64,000 bases of DNA from JAGSOU01 sp049974865 (GTDB taxonomy: Bacteria > Pseudomonadota > Alphaproteobacteria > Rhodobacterales > Rhodobacteraceae). The notes beneath the pieces are model-generated. The model was not told the origin of the DNA. It was given only the letters and a program-made list of their open reading frames with translations, and did no database searches. Shown here one piece after another: positions 1 to 8,652 of the stretch. A program made the position numbers and the translations under genes. The stretch lies in contig JBNGCX010000003.1 of the NCBI GenBank assembly GCA_049974865.1, forward strand, positions 36,473 through 100,472, in the 5' to 3' direction. Each line of letters opens with the position of its first letter. Within the stretch, counting starts at the first letter, position 1.

Positions 1-90
1 GTGGCGCTTGCCGGGCTCCTGCGCCCGTTTCAGCTCGGCGATCCGCTCGTCGAGCTGCCTGAGCCGCTCATCATCGTTCGGATCCACCAC
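1..90 (-). CDS. N-terminal fragment, AtpI-like protein
   Basis: Thirty codons of a minus-strand gene enter the window and run off its left edge. The start is a GTG at 90-88, or the adjacent GTG at 87-85, with a G-rich ribosome site just upstream. The visible peptide is short and charged, beginning VDPNDDERLRQLDERIAELK. That resembles the cytoplasmic N-terminus of ATP synthase protein I (AtpI), which in this family precedes two membrane helices and sits ahead of the F0 genes. The membrane part is outside the window, so the family call rests on a short charged stretch only. Confidence 0.4.
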   Translation of the reverse strand, partial: MVDPNDDERLRQLDERIAELKRAQEPGKRH

Positions 91-319
91 GTCGGAAGGC
101 CCCCTCGGACAGTCGCGGCGAACCTAGAAAGGGGGTGGGCCTGAGTCAAGCTGGAAACGGCATCGCTGCCTGACGCCTAAACTATTGTTCTTACGTATTT
201 TTACGCTAACGGAAAAACGCGGCGACCGGCGCGCCGCCGCGATCGCGGACGATTTCGGCGGATTTGGCATATTCAACCAAACGGTTGACGATGGAAGGCC
301 CGCGGGCCTAGCTGCGGAC

Positions 320-643
320 ATGGAAAACCAGCTCGACACCGTTTTCGCGGCCCTGGCCGATCCCACCCGCCGCGCCATCCTGGCGATGCTGCTGGAGGAT
401 GACATGGCCGTCACCGACGTGGCCGAGCCCTTCGAGATGTCGCTGGCGGCGATCTCGAAACACCTGGGGATCCTGACGCGCGCGGGGTTGATCAGCCAGG
501 AAAAGCGCGGCCGGGTGAAATGGTGCAAGCTGGAACCGGACGCGCTGCGCGAGGCCTCGGTCTGGATGCAGAGCTTCGGCCAGTTCGAGCCGGTGAACCT
601 CGATGCCTTCGAACGGTTTCTCGAGGCCGAGCTGAAGGGCTGA
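320..643 (+). CDS. ArsR-family transcriptional regulator
   Basis: A 107-residue winged-helix protein. The N-terminal stretch with ALADPTRRAILAML and the recognition-helix region MSLAAISKHLGILTRAGLI are classic for the ArsR/SmtB fold; a C-terminal helix follows. I see no cysteine pair of the metal-sensing kind, so it is more like the general ArsR repressors that often control a neighbouring enzyme or transporter. The frame is open upstream to 185, but the ATG at 320 begins the conserved domain. It points towards the convergent EamA gene, whose stop lies 9 bases away, so its target is not obvious from position. Confidence 0.85.
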   Translation: MENQLDTVFAALADPTRRAILAMLLEDDMAVTDVAEPFEMSLAAISKHLGILTRAGLISQEKRGRVKWCKLEPDALREASVWMQSFGQFEPVNLDAFERFLEAELKG

Positions 644-651
644 CGTCCGCC

Positions 652-1539
652 CTACCCCTCGTCCTTCAGCAGCAGCGCCAGCGCCACCACCGTCAGCCCG
701 ACGCCGACCAAAACCAGCCCGCGCGGCGCGCCGTTGCCCAGCGCGATCTCCCAGCCGATGACGAAGCTCGGCGTGAGGTAGGTATAGGCCATCACCTTGG
801 CGGCGGGCAGGCGCATCGCCGCGTATTGCAGCAGGACGAAGGTCATCGAACTGGCAAAGAAGGCCAGGTAGCCCAGCACCAGCCAGACCTGCAGGGGCAG
901 CGCGGCCCAGTCGGTGCCCGCGATCGCCGGCGCGCCGTAGACGCCCAGCACCAGCAGCGCGGCCAGCATCATCCCGAAGGTGAAGACCAGGGTCGGCTCG
1001 CCCCGGTTCAGCTTGCGCACCAGTGGCGTGTAGGCGGCATGGGCCACCACCCCCACGAAAAAAATCGACTCGCCCCGACCGATGTCGAAGGCCAACAGCG
1101 CCTCCAGATCGGCGCGGAAGATCACCCACAGCGCGCCCGCGCCCCCGATCGCCAGCGCCAGCGCCATGCGCGGCGTCGTCACCTGCCGCAGCAACAGCCA
1201 GCCGAACACCCCCGACAGGATGGGCGTCAGGGTAAAGACCGCGGCCGTGGACACCGGCGGCGCCGTCTTCAGTCCCTCGAACATCAGCACGAAATAGAGG
1301 GCGAAGGCCCCGCCCAGCAGCAGGTAACGCCAAGGGGCGCGAAAATGGGCGGGCCTTAGCCCCGGCCCCACCGCCGCCGCCGCGCCGATCACCGCGCCGG
1401 CCACCAAGAAGCGGGCCGCGGTCAGCGCCACCGGGTCGATCTGGTTCGCGATCATGCTGCCGAAGCTGAAGGATCCCGCCACCAGCGCGGAGAAACACAG
1501 CATCGCCAGGTGCCCGCGCGCGCCGTCGCTCAGCCCCAT
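652..1539 (-). CDS. EamA/DMT-family exporter
   Basis: A 295-residue integral membrane protein of the drug/metabolite transporter superfamily. It shows the ten hydrophobic segments and internal two-fold repeat of EamA proteins: the first half contains DPVALTAARFLVAGA, a family signature near the first helix pair, and the second half has the matching NRGEPTLVFTFGMML region. The ATG at 1539 overlaps the stop of the upstream LysR gene by 10 bases, so the two are co-transcribed and translationally coupled. Such proteins export amino acids or small metabolites from the cytoplasm; the substrate cannot be read from sequence. Confidence 0.85.
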   Translation of the reverse strand: MGLSDGARGHLAMLCFSALVAGSFSFGSMIANQIDPVALTAARFLVAGAVIGAAAAVGPGLRPAHFRAPWRYLLLGGAFALYFVLMFEGLKTAPPVSTAAVFTLTPILSGVFGWLLLRQVTTPRMALALAIGGAGALWVIFRADLEALLAFDIGRGESIFFVGVVAHAAYTPLVRKLNRGEPTLVFTFGMMLAALLVLGVYGAPAIAGTDWAALPLQVWLVLGYLAFFASSMTFVLLQYAAMRLPAAKVMAYTYLTPSFVIGWEIALGNGAPRGLVLVGVGLTVVALALLLKDEG

Positions 1540-2411
1540 GTCTTGGCCGCCTCCTTCAGCGCCGTGGTGAAGCCCTGCACCTTGGCCGTCCGGTGCAGAT
1601 CGACATGGGTGACCAGCCAGGCCGGCACCGTCCATTCCGGCCGGGGCGGGCACATCTGGACCAGGTCGGGGCGCGCATCGGCCCACCAGGTCGGCAGGAA
1701 ACCGACACCGGCCCCCGCTGCGACCGCCTCAGCTGTCACGCGCATGTCGCTTGCGCGGAACACCACCCGCTCGTCCGGGACGTTGTCGCGCATCCAGCGG
1801 TAAAAGGGCGCGCGATGGGCCTCATCCGCCGGACCGACGAAGCGGTGATCGGGAAAGTCGGCGTCGCACGCCATCCGGCCATGCCGATCAACATAGCCTT
1901 GATGCGCGTAAAGCGCACTCTGCTGGTCATAGAGCTTCTGCACCACGTTGTCGGGTTCGTCCGGGCGGCTGCCCACCCGCAGCGCGACATGCGCCTCGCC
2001 ATATTCCAGGCGGAACAGGCGCGGATCGGTCAGCAGGCGCACCTGCAGTTCCGGGTTGTCGCGCTGAAACTCTGCCAGCACCGGCACCAGCAGCGCCGAG
2101 AAGCTGTCGACGGTGGTCACGACCAGATCGCCCGTCATCGCCGCGCCACGCCCGCGCAGGCGACCGTAGAGCTGGTCGAACTGGTCCGCCGTGATCTGCG
2201 CCACCTGGAGCAGGTCCAGCCCCGCCTCGGTCGGGGTGTAGCCGCGCGCGTGGCGCTGGAACAGCTTGACGCCCAGCCGCTCCTCCAGCGCATCGATATG
2301 GCGGATCACCGTGGCATGGTGAACGCCCAGCGCCTCGGCCGCGCCGCTGACCGTGCCCAGACGGGCAACGTGGAAGGCCGTGCGTATCTCGTCCCAATTG
2401 TCTAATTGCAT
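1530..2411 (-). CDS. LysR-family transcriptional regulator
   Basis: A 293-residue LysR-type regulator: winged HTH over about residues 5-65 (GTVSGAAEALGVHHATVIRH), then a periplasmic-binding-protein-like effector domain from about residue 90. The effector domain is of the type that begins with loss of the usual linker and has GAGVGFLPTWW near its end. It overlaps the EamA exporter by 10 bases and is divergent from azoR, sharing a 100-base A+T-rich intergenic region. A likely job is control of the exporter and/or azoR, as divergent LysR genes commonly regulate the neighbour. Confidence 0.88.
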   Translation of the reverse strand: MQLDNWDEIRTAFHVARLGTVSGAAEALGVHHATVIRHIDALEERLGVKLFQRHARGYTPTEAGLDLLQVAQITADQFDQLYGRLRGRGAAMTGDLVVTTVDSFSALLVPVLAEFQRDNPELQVRLLTDPRLFRLEYGEAHVALRVGSRPDEPDNVVQKLYDQQSALYAHQGYVDRHGRMACDADFPDHRFVGPADEAHRAPFYRWMRDNVPDERVVFRASDMRVTAEAVAAGAGVGFLPTWWADARPDLVQMCPPRPEWTVPAWLVTHVDLHRTAKVQGFTTALKEAAKTWG

Positions 2412-2511
2412 ATGTGCACCAAATCACAATTTTTGTGTATTTTGTTCAGTTGTGTTCATTTTCGCAAGGGGTAAATCAAAGGGGAATTCAAACAGAACCG
2501 GAGTTCCCAAC
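2412..2511. promoter_or_regulatory. LysR/azoR divergent promoter region
   Basis: One hundred A+T-rich bases between divergent starts in an otherwise G+C-rich region. A perfect inverted repeat CACAA-TTT-TTGTG lies at 2425-2437, near the LysR start. It is a candidate regulator site. The azoR ribosome site is not strong. Confidence 0.5.
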
Positions 2512-3102
2512 ATGACCACCATTCTTCGTCTCGACAGCTCGATCAAGGGCGCGGCCTCGGTTTCGCGCAAACTGCTGGACCGCGCGCAGGACAAGCTGAC
2601 CGCCGCGCACCCGGACGCCCGGGTCGTCACCCGCGACCTGTCCGAGGGCGTGCCCGCGATCGACGGCAACTGGATCGGCGCCGTCTTCACCCCTGCCCAG
2701 GAGCGCAGTCCCGAACAGGCCGAGATCGCCGCCTATTCCGACGCCCTGCTGGACGAAGTGCGCGGCGCCGACATCCTGCTGATCGGCCTGCCGGTCTATA
2801 ATTTCGGTGTGCCCGCCCAATTGAAGAGCTGGTTCGACCACCTCGCGCGCAAGGGCGAGACCTTCAACTACACCGAGGCTGGCCCCGAAGGCCTGCTGAA
2901 GGGCAAGCGCGCCATCGTCGTGCTGTCCTCGGACGGCACGAAATTCGGCTCCGAGATTGACTTCGCCTCGGGCTACGTGCGCCACATGCTGGGCTTCTTC
3001 GGCATCACCGACGTGCAGTTCGCCGCGGCCGACGCCATGGTCTTCGACCCCGAGACCACCGTGAAATCCGCGGAAGAGCAGATCGACGCGCTCGCCGCGT
3101 GA
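2512..3102 (+). CDS. azoR: FMN-dependent NADH-azoreductase
   Basis: A 196-residue flavodoxin-fold quinone/azo reductase of the AzoR family, normal in length. The N-terminal phosphate-binding stretch SSIKGAASVSRKL, the central PVYNFGVPAQLKSWFDH and the TKFG/GG-type region after the fourth strand are typical FMN-contact segments. It reduces quinones and azo compounds with NADH via FMN in the cytoplasm, usually as a defence against electrophiles. The ATG at 2512 is preferred because the family homology starts there; the frame is open further upstream into the promoter. It is divergent from a LysR gene. Confidence 0.92.
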   Translation: MTTILRLDSSIKGAASVSRKLLDRAQDKLTAAHPDARVVTRDLSEGVPAIDGNWIGAVFTPAQERSPEQAEIAAYSDALLDEVRGADILLIGLPVYNFGVPAQLKSWFDHLARKGETFNYTEAGPEGLLKGKRAIVVLSSDGTKFGSEIDFASGYVRHMLGFFGITDVQFAAADAMVFDPETTVKSAEEQIDALAA

Positions 3103-3306
3103 CCCACGCGCGCGGGCGGCGCTTGACTCCGCCCCGCCCGCGCGCTAACGCTCGCCTCCAAATCCGGAACGGCTTGTCCCTTCCGGTCCTGTATCGTCGC
3201 AGGATCGCCCCCCGTCAGCGAGGTTTCGCCCACGGGGGACATTGGCGTTTGGAGCGTTCGGTCATATCTACCGGGCAAGTGTTAACGGTCGTAGGAGGGC
3301 CTGGGC

Positions 3307-4806
3307 ATGTTTGAAAATCTATCCGAACGCCTGTCTGGCGTCTTCGACCGGCTGACCAAGCAGGGCGCGCTGTCCGAGGACGACGTGAAAACCGCCCTGC
3401 GCGAGGTCCGCGTGGCGCTGCTTGAGGCCGACGTCTCGCTGCCCGTGGCGCGCGACTTCGTGCGTGCCGTGCAGGACAAGGCCACCGGCCAGGCGGTGAC
3501 GAAATCGGTCACCCCCGGCCAGCAGGTGGTCAAGATCGTCCATGACGAGCTGGTCCATGTCCTGACCGGCGAGGGCGAGCCGGGCGAGCTGAAGGTCGAC
3601 AACCCGCCCGCGCCGATCCTGATGGTCGGCCTGCAGGGCTCGGGCAAGACCACCACCACCGGCAAGCTGGCCAAACGGCTGAAGGAAAAGGACGGCAAGC
3701 GGGTGCTGATGGCCTCGCTCGACGTCTACCGCCCGGCGGCGATGGAGCAGCTGGCCGTTCTGGGCCAGCAGATCGGTGTCGACACCCTGCCGATTGTGCC
3801 GGGGCAGAAACCCATCGACATCGCCAAGCGCGCCAAGCAGCAGGCGACGATGGGCGGTTATGACGTCTACATGCTCGACACCGCCGGCCGGCTGCATATC
3901 GACGAAGTCCTGATGGACGAGGTCGAGCAGGTCCGCAACGAGATCAATCCGCGCGAAACCCTGCTGGTGGTCGATGGTCTGACCGGCCAAGTCGCGGTCG
4001 AGGTGGCCGAGGAGTTCGATGCCAAGGTCGGCATCTCGGGCGTCGTGCTGACCCGGATGGACGGCGACGGGCGCGGCGGTGCCGCGCTGTCGATGCGCGC
4101 CGTCACCGGCAAGCCGATCAAGTTCGTGGGCCTCGGCGAAAAGATGGACGCGCTCGAAACCTTCGAGCCCGAGCGCATCGCCGGCCGCATCCTCGGCATG
4201 GGCGACATCGTGGCGCTGGTCGAAAAGGCGCAGGAAACCATCGAGGCCGAACAGGCCGAGCGGATGATGAAGCGCTTCCAGAAGGGTCAGTTCAACATGA
4301 ACGACCTGAAGATGCAGCTGGAACAGATGCTCAAGATGGGCGGCATGGAAAGCATCATGGGCATGATGCCCGGCATGGGCAAGATGGCCAAGCAGGTGCA
4401 GGACGCCGGCATGGACGACAAGGTCATCAAGCGCCAGATCGCGCTGATCCAGTCCATGACCAAGAAAGAGCGCGCCAATCCCAAGCTGCTGCAGGCCAGC
4501 CGCAAGAAACGGATCGCCAGGGGCGCGGGGCTGGAGGTCAGCGATCTGAACAAGCTGCTGAAGATGCAGCGCCAGATGGCCGACATGATGAAGAAGATGG
4601 GCAAGATGGGCAAAGGCGGCATGCTGAAACAGGCCATGAAGGGCATGTTCGGCAAGGGCGGCATGCCCGCCGGCATGGACCCGTCGCAGATGGACCCCAA
4701 GGCGTTGGAAGCCGCGGCCAAGCAGATGGGCGCGGGCGGCGGCCTGCCGGGCTTGGGCGGCAATGCCCTGCCCCCCGGCCTCAGCGGTTTCGGCAAAAAG
4801 AAGTAA
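3307..4806 (+). CDS. ffh: Signal recognition particle protein Ffh
   Basis: A 499-residue SRP54-type GTPase. The N domain (1-90) is followed by the G domain with the P-loop GLQGSGKTTTTGK (108-120), DTAGRLHIDE and TRMDGDGRGG, then the methionine-rich M domain (about 300-430) that binds 4.5S RNA and signal peptides. The C-terminal tail, from about 430, is very rich in Met, Gly and Lys. The protein targets nascent inner-membrane proteins to FtsY. It opens the translation gene block; the next gene begins 3 bases after its stop. Confidence 0.98.
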   Translation: MFENLSERLSGVFDRLTKQGALSEDDVKTALREVRVALLEADVSLPVARDFVRAVQDKATGQAVTKSVTPGQQVVKIVHDELVHVLTGEGEPGELKVDNPPAPILMVGLQGSGKTTTTGKLAKRLKEKDGKRVLMASLDVYRPAAMEQLAVLGQQIGVDTLPIVPGQKPIDIAKRAKQQATMGGYDVYMLDTAGRLHIDEVLMDEVEQVRNEINPRETLLVVDGLTGQVAVEVAEEFDAKVGISGVVLTRMDGDGRGGAALSMRAVTGKPIKFVGLGEKMDALETFEPERIAGRILGMGDIVALVEKAQETIEAEQAERMMKRFQKGQFNMNDLKMQLEQMLKMGGMESIMGMMPGMGKMAKQVQDAGMDDKVIKRQIALIQSMTKKERANPKLLQASRKKRIARGAGLEVSDLNKLLKMQRQMADMMKKMGKMGKGGMLKQAMKGMFGKGGMPAGMDPSQMDPKALEAAAKQMGAGGGLPGLGGNALPPGLSGFGKKK

Positions 4807-4809
4807 CCC

Positions 4810-5364
4810 ATGACCGCCAGCACCATCACCATCCCCCGGCTGGAGACCGAACGCCTGATCCTGCGCGCCCCGACGCTGCAGGATTTCGAGGTGTTCGCCG
4901 ATTTCTACGCCTCCGAGCGCGCCTCGTTCGTGGGCGGCCCGCTGGACCGCGAGGGCTCGTGGCGGATGCTGGCGATGGAGATCGGCCACTGGCAGTTGGC
5001 GGGCTTCGGCCGCTGGATCGTGGAGACCAGGGATGGCGGCGCGACCGCTGGCCTGGTCGGGCTGTTCTGCCCCGAGGGCTGGCCCGAGCCGGAAATCGGC
5101 TGGGACCTGTTCTCGGGCCATGAGGGCAAGGGCTATGCCACCGAGGCCGGCGCGGCCGCGCGCAACTATGCCTATGACGTGCTGGGCTGGGACACCGCGA
5201 TCAGCCTGGTCAAGCCCGCCAACGTGGCCTCCGCCCGCGTGGCCGAACGCCTTGGCGCGCGCCTTGACGGCATGTTCCCCCACCAGCGCCACGGCGAAAT
5301 GCAGGTCTGGCGCCACCCCTCGCCCGAGGCTCTGTCCGATGGCGGGATGGAGGCCTACGCATGA
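4810..5364 (+). CDS. GNAT acetyltransferase 1 of 3
   Basis: A 184-residue RimJ/RimL-type GNAT protein. The N-terminal LETERLILRAPTLQDF is the common opening of this subgroup; the acetyl-CoA binding region appears as the GHEGKGYATEA loop, and VASARVAERLGA is the C-terminal helix that closes the fold. It starts 3 bases after ffh and its stop overlaps the next gene by 4 bases. Three adjacent paralogues share this layout, so this looks like a local triplication. Possible substrates are protein N-termini or small amines; none can be assigned. Confidence 0.88.
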   Translation: MTASTITIPRLETERLILRAPTLQDFEVFADFYASERASFVGGPLDREGSWRMLAMEIGHWQLAGFGRWIVETRDGGATAGLVGLFCPEGWPEPEIGWDLFSGHEGKGYATEAGAAARNYAYDVLGWDTAISLVKPANVASARVAERLGARLDGMFPHQRHGEMQVWRHPSPEALSDGGMEAYA

Positions 5365-5882
5365 GCCTGGCGTTCGATATCCCGGTGATCGAGACCGAAC
5401 GCCTGATCCTGCGCGGCCCCCGCGAGAGCGATTTCGAGGCCGCCGCCGCCTTCGGCGCCTCGCCGCGGGCGAAATTCGTCGGCGGCAGCGCCGACCGCTG
5501 GGAGAACTGGCGCGGCTTTCTGGCCGTTATCGGCCACTGGGCCCTGCGCGGCTACGGCTTCTGGACGCTGGAAGAGAAGGAAACCGGCGCCCCCGCCGGT
5601 CGCGTCGGCGTCATCAACCACGAAATGTGGCCCGAGCCGGAACTGGGCTGGCATGTCTTCGACGGGTTCGAAGGCCGGGGCTATGCCTACGAGGCCGCCA
5701 AGGCTGCCCGCGACCATGCCGGACGCGAGATGGGCCTTGGCCCGCTGATCAGCCATATCCATCCCGACAACGCCCGCTCGATCGCCCTGGCCGAGCGGCT
5801 GGGCGCCACGTTCGAGCGCGAGGGCATCTTGCTGGGCGAGCCCTGCCTCGTTTACCGCCACCCCAAGGCGGAGACCCTCTGA
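5361..5882 (+). CDS. GNAT acetyltransferase 2 of 3
   Basis: A 173-residue paralogue of the preceding gene with the same opening IETERLILRGPRESDF, acetyl-CoA loop FEGRGYAYEAAKAA and closing NARSIALAERLGA. It overlaps the gene before by ATGA and the gene after by a TGATG junction, so all three are translated as a coupled unit. The three copies are clearly diverged in the substrate-facing half, which suggests separate substrates rather than dosage. Function beyond acetyl transfer is unknown. Confidence 0.88.
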   Translation: MSLAFDIPVIETERLILRGPRESDFEAAAAFGASPRAKFVGGSADRWENWRGFLAVIGHWALRGYGFWTLEEKETGAPAGRVGVINHEMWPEPELGWHVFDGFEGRGYAYEAAKAARDHAGREMGLGPLISHIHPDNARSIALAERLGATFEREGILLGEPCLVYRHPKAETL

Positions 5883-6487
5883 TGACCTGCCGCGACATCC
5901 CCGAGTTGGAAACGAGGCGCCTGGTCCTGCGCGGGCCGGAGCCGGAGGACTATCCCGATTTCAAGGCCACCTTCGCCTCCTACCGGTCGCGCTTCATGGG
6001 CGGGCCGCTGAACAAATACGAGGCCTGGATGCTCTATGCCGCTGAGATCGGCCACTGGCAGATCCGCGGCTACGGCATGTGGATGATCCGCGACAAGGCC
6101 ACCGACGAGACCTACGGCATGGCCGGCGGCTGGATGCCCGCCGGCTGGCCCGAGCGCGAGATCGCCTGGATCATCTGGCCGGACAAGGCCGGCAAGGGCT
6201 ACGCGCTGGAGGCCACCGACGCGGCGCGGCGCTATTTCTACGAACAGCAGGGCTGGGAGACGGCGGTCAGCTATATCGACCCCAAGAACCTCGACTCGAT
6301 CCGCCTGGCCGAGCGGTTGGGCGCGGTCAAGGACAAGGACGCCGCCACCATCGACGGCAGCGATGCCGTTTACCGTCACCCCTCGCCCGCGAAACTGCGT
6401 TCCAGCCAGATCGCCGACGGCATCGCGCTGGAGATCAGCCATTACTGCGATCCGCTCTTCAAACCGAAAGGCTGGGCCATTGACTGA
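5882..6487 (+). CDS. GNAT acetyltransferase 3 of 3
   Basis: A 201-residue third paralogue: opening LETRRLVLRGPEPEDY, acetyl-CoA loop KAGKGYALEATDAA, closing LDSIRLAERLGA. It carries a longer C-terminal tail than its two neighbours (about 30 extra residues ending PKGWAID). The ATG at 5882 overlaps the previous stop. Its last 8 bases contain the TTG start of the chorismate mutase gene. It continues the coupled run from ffh into rpsP. Confidence 0.87.
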   Translation: MTCRDIPELETRRLVLRGPEPEDYPDFKATFASYRSRFMGGPLNKYEAWMLYAAEIGHWQIRGYGMWMIRDKATDETYGMAGGWMPAGWPEREIAWIIWPDKAGKGYALEATDAARRYFYEQQGWETAVSYIDPKNLDSIRLAERLGAVKDKDAATIDGSDAVYRHPSPAKLRSSQIADGIALEISHYCDPLFKPKGWAID

Positions 6488-6779
6488 AGATGTCGTCTCC
6501 CGCGCGGCGGAGCTGCTGAAGGAGCACCGCGAAAGCATCGACCGGCTCGATGCCATTCTCGTCTACACCCTGGGCGAGCGGTTCAAGCACACCCAGGCCG
6601 TGGGCAAGCTGAAGGCCGCGCACGACCTGCCCCCCAGCGACCCCGCGCGCGAGGCCAGGCAGATCGCCCGGCTCGAAGACCTGGCCAAGCGCGCCGATCT
6701 CGACCCCGAATTCGCCAAGAAATTCCTGAACTTCATCATTCAGGAAGTCATCAAGCATCACGAGCAACACCAATCGTAA
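6480..6779 (+). CDS. Chorismate mutase (AroQ type)
   Basis: A 99-residue all-helical chorismate mutase that rearranges chorismate to prephenate for Phe/Tyr synthesis. Visible AroQ features are the first helix with HRESIDRLDAILVYTLGERF, then VGKLKAAHDLPPSDPAREA and the final helix FLNFIIQEVIKHHEQHQ. The family sequence begins at a TTG at 6480 (TEDVVSRA next) inside the end of the third GNAT gene; no in-frame ATG fits, so TTG is the likely start. Its presence just before rpsP is a common arrangement in Rhodobacteraceae. Confidence 0.9.
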   Translation: MTEDVVSRAAELLKEHRESIDRLDAILVYTLGERFKHTQAVGKLKAAHDLPPSDPAREARQIARLEDLAKRADLDPEFAKKFLNFIIQEVIKHHEQHQS

Positions 6780-6824
6780 GGCGGGCCATCCCCGCCCCAC
6801 ACCAGCCATCCAAGGAGAAACACA

Positions 6825-7211
6825 ATGGCTATCAAACTTCGTCTCGCCCGCGGCGGCTCGAAAAAGCGCCCCTTCTATCGCATCGTCGCCGCCGACTCGC
6901 GCATGCCGCGCGACGGCCGCTACATCGAGAAGCTGGGCACCTATAACCCGCTGCTGCCGAAGGACAGCGAAGAGCGCGTGAAGATGGACATGGAGCGCGT
7001 GCGGTACTGGCTCGGCCAGGGCGCTCAGCCCACCGACCGCATCTCGCGCATGCTGGAAGCCGCGGGCGTTCTGGAGAAGAAAGAGCGCAACAACCCGCAA
7101 AAGGCCGAGCCCGGCGCCAAGGCCAAGGAACGCGCCGAGGAGAAGGCCGCCAAGGCCGCCGAGGCTGCGGAAGCCGCCGAGGCCCCGGCCGAAGAAGCCG
7201 CCGAGGAATAA
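6825..7211 (+). CDS. rpsP: 30S ribosomal protein S16
   Basis: A 128-residue S16 with the invariant opening MAIKLRLARGGSKKRPFYRI and ADSRMPRDGRYIEKLGTYNP. After the normal end of the fold (about residue 85) comes a tail of roughly 40 residues made almost only of Ala, Glu, Lys and Pro, a low-complexity extension seen in alphaproteobacteria. A strong AAGGAG site precedes the ATG. It starts the rpsP-rimM-trmD-rplS-rpmE series. Confidence 0.98.
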   Translation: MAIKLRLARGGSKKRPFYRIVAADSRMPRDGRYIEKLGTYNPLLPKDSEERVKMDMERVRYWLGQGAQPTDRISRMLEAAGVLEKKERNNPQKAEPGAKAKERAEEKAAKAAEAAEAAEAPAEEAAEE

Positions 7212-7265
7212 TCCTCGCTCCGGGGCGGCCCTGCGCCGCCCCGTTTCCCTTGACAGGAGCCCAGC

Positions 7266-7781
7266 ATGAGCACGGATCGGGTCTGTGTCGGCGCCATCGC
7301 GGGCGCCTTCGGCGTGCGTGGCGAGGTGCGGCTGAAAAGCTTCTGCGCCGAGCCCGAGGCGATCGCGGACTACGCGCCGCTTCACACCGAGGACGGCGCG
7401 CGCAGCTTCACGGTAGAGATCACCCGCGCGGTCAAGAACGGCTTTGCCGCGCGCCTGTCGGGCGTGGCCACCAAGGAAGAGGCCGACGCCCTGCGCGGCG
7501 TGCGGCTGTTCGCCGACCGCGACAAGCTGCCCGAGCTGCCCGATGACGAATTCTATCACGCCGACCTGATCGGCCTGACGGTGCTGGACACCGGCGGCCG
7601 GACGCTGGGCAAGGTGCAGGCGGTGCAGGACTACGGCGCGGGCGACCTGCTGGAGATTTCCGGGCCGGGCCTGAAGGGCAGCGTGCTGCTGCCCTTCACC
7701 AACGAGGCGGTGCCGACCGTCGACCTCGCCGCGGGCCGGATCATCGCCGACCCGCCCGAGGGGCTGTTCCCCGATGAGTGA
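7266..7781 (+). CDS. rimM: Ribosome maturation factor RimM
   Basis: A 171-residue RimM. The N-terminal domain has VGAIAGAFGVRGEVRLKSF, and the PRC-barrel half has DEFYHADLIGLTVLDTGG and LLPFTNEAVPTVDL. It assists late 30S assembly near S19. The stop overlaps the trmD start by 8 bases. Length and order are normal. Confidence 0.97.
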   Translation: MSTDRVCVGAIAGAFGVRGEVRLKSFCAEPEAIADYAPLHTEDGARSFTVEITRAVKNGFAARLSGVATKEEADALRGVRLFADRDKLPELPDDEFYHADLIGLTVLDTGGRTLGKVQAVQDYGAGDLLEISGPGLKGSVLLPFTNEAVPTVDLAAGRIIADPPEGLFPDE

Positions 7782-8604
7782 CGCGCCCAAGTCCCACGGC
7801 CGCCTGTCGATCTCGGCCAGCCTGCAACCCCGCGACCTGGTGGCCGACCGCCCGCGCCTGAAAGGCGCCTGGACGGCCAAGGTCATCACCCTGTTCCCCG
7901 AGGCCTTCCCCGGTGTGCTGGGCCAGTCGCTGACCGGCAAGGCGCTGGACCAGGGCCTCTGGGCGCTGGAGACGATCGACCTGCGCCCCTTCGGTGTGGG
8001 CAAGCACAAGAATGTCGACGACACGCCGGCGGGCGGCGGCGCGGGCATGGTGCTGCGCCCCGACGTGGTGGACGCGGCCTTGAGGCAGGCCGCCGTCGGC
8101 ACGCCCCCCTCGCGCGCGGACTGGCCGGTGATCTACCTCTCGCCTCGCGGGCGCCCCTTCAACCAGGCCATGGCGCAGCGCTTTTCGCAGGCCGACGGGA
8201 TGACCCTGCTGTGCGGCCGGTTCGAGGGCGTGGACCAACGCGTGCTGGACCACCACCGCATCGAGGAGGTGTCGCTTGGCGATTTCGTCCTGACCGGCGG
8301 CGAGATCGCCGCTCAGGCCTTGATTGACGCGACGGTCCGCCTTATACCGCGCGTACTTGGGAATCAGGCATCAACCGAGGAGGAATCCTTCTCGGATTTT
8401 TTGCTTGAACACCCGCAGTATACCCGGCCCGCCGTCTGGGAAGGTCGCGAGATACCGGAGGTTCTTCTCTCCGGGCACCACGCGAAGATCACCGCCTGGC
8501 GGAAGGCCATGGCCGAAAGGCTGACAAAGGAACGACGACCTGATCTCTGGCGGGCTTACTGTGCGGCGCATGGTAGGGACCCGGAAGAAGACCAAGAGCT
8601 CTGA
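7774..8604 (+). CDS. trmD: tRNA (guanine-N1-)-methyltransferase TrmD
   Basis: A 276-residue SPOUT methyltransferase that makes m1G37 in tRNA. The core starts at about residue 34 (TAKVITLFPEAFPGVLG) after a family-specific N-terminal extension containing HGRLSIS; the knot has LLCGRFEGVDQRVLDHH and VSLGDFVLTGGEIAAQALID, all catalytic-knot hallmarks. Odd feature: from about 8325 to the stop the codon choice changes, with ATA, GTA, TTT, TTG, CTT, AGG and two CGA codons, in contrast to the first two thirds and to all neighbours. The reading frame is intact. This looks like a recombinant 3' segment. Confidence 0.96.
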   Translation: MSDAPKSHGRLSISASLQPRDLVADRPRLKGAWTAKVITLFPEAFPGVLGQSLTGKALDQGLWALETIDLRPFGVGKHKNVDDTPAGGGAGMVLRPDVVDAALRQAAVGTPPSRADWPVIYLSPRGRPFNQAMAQRFSQADGMTLLCGRFEGVDQRVLDHHRIEEVSLGDFVLTGGEIAAQALIDATVRLIPRVLGNQASTEEESFSDFLLEHPQYTRPAVWEGREIPEVLLSGHHAKITAWRKAMAERLTKERRPDLWRAYCAAHGRDPEEDQEL

Positions 8605-8652
8605 GGGCGCGCCAACTTCGCGGGCAAACCGTGAGCATATAGGAGAGATGCG

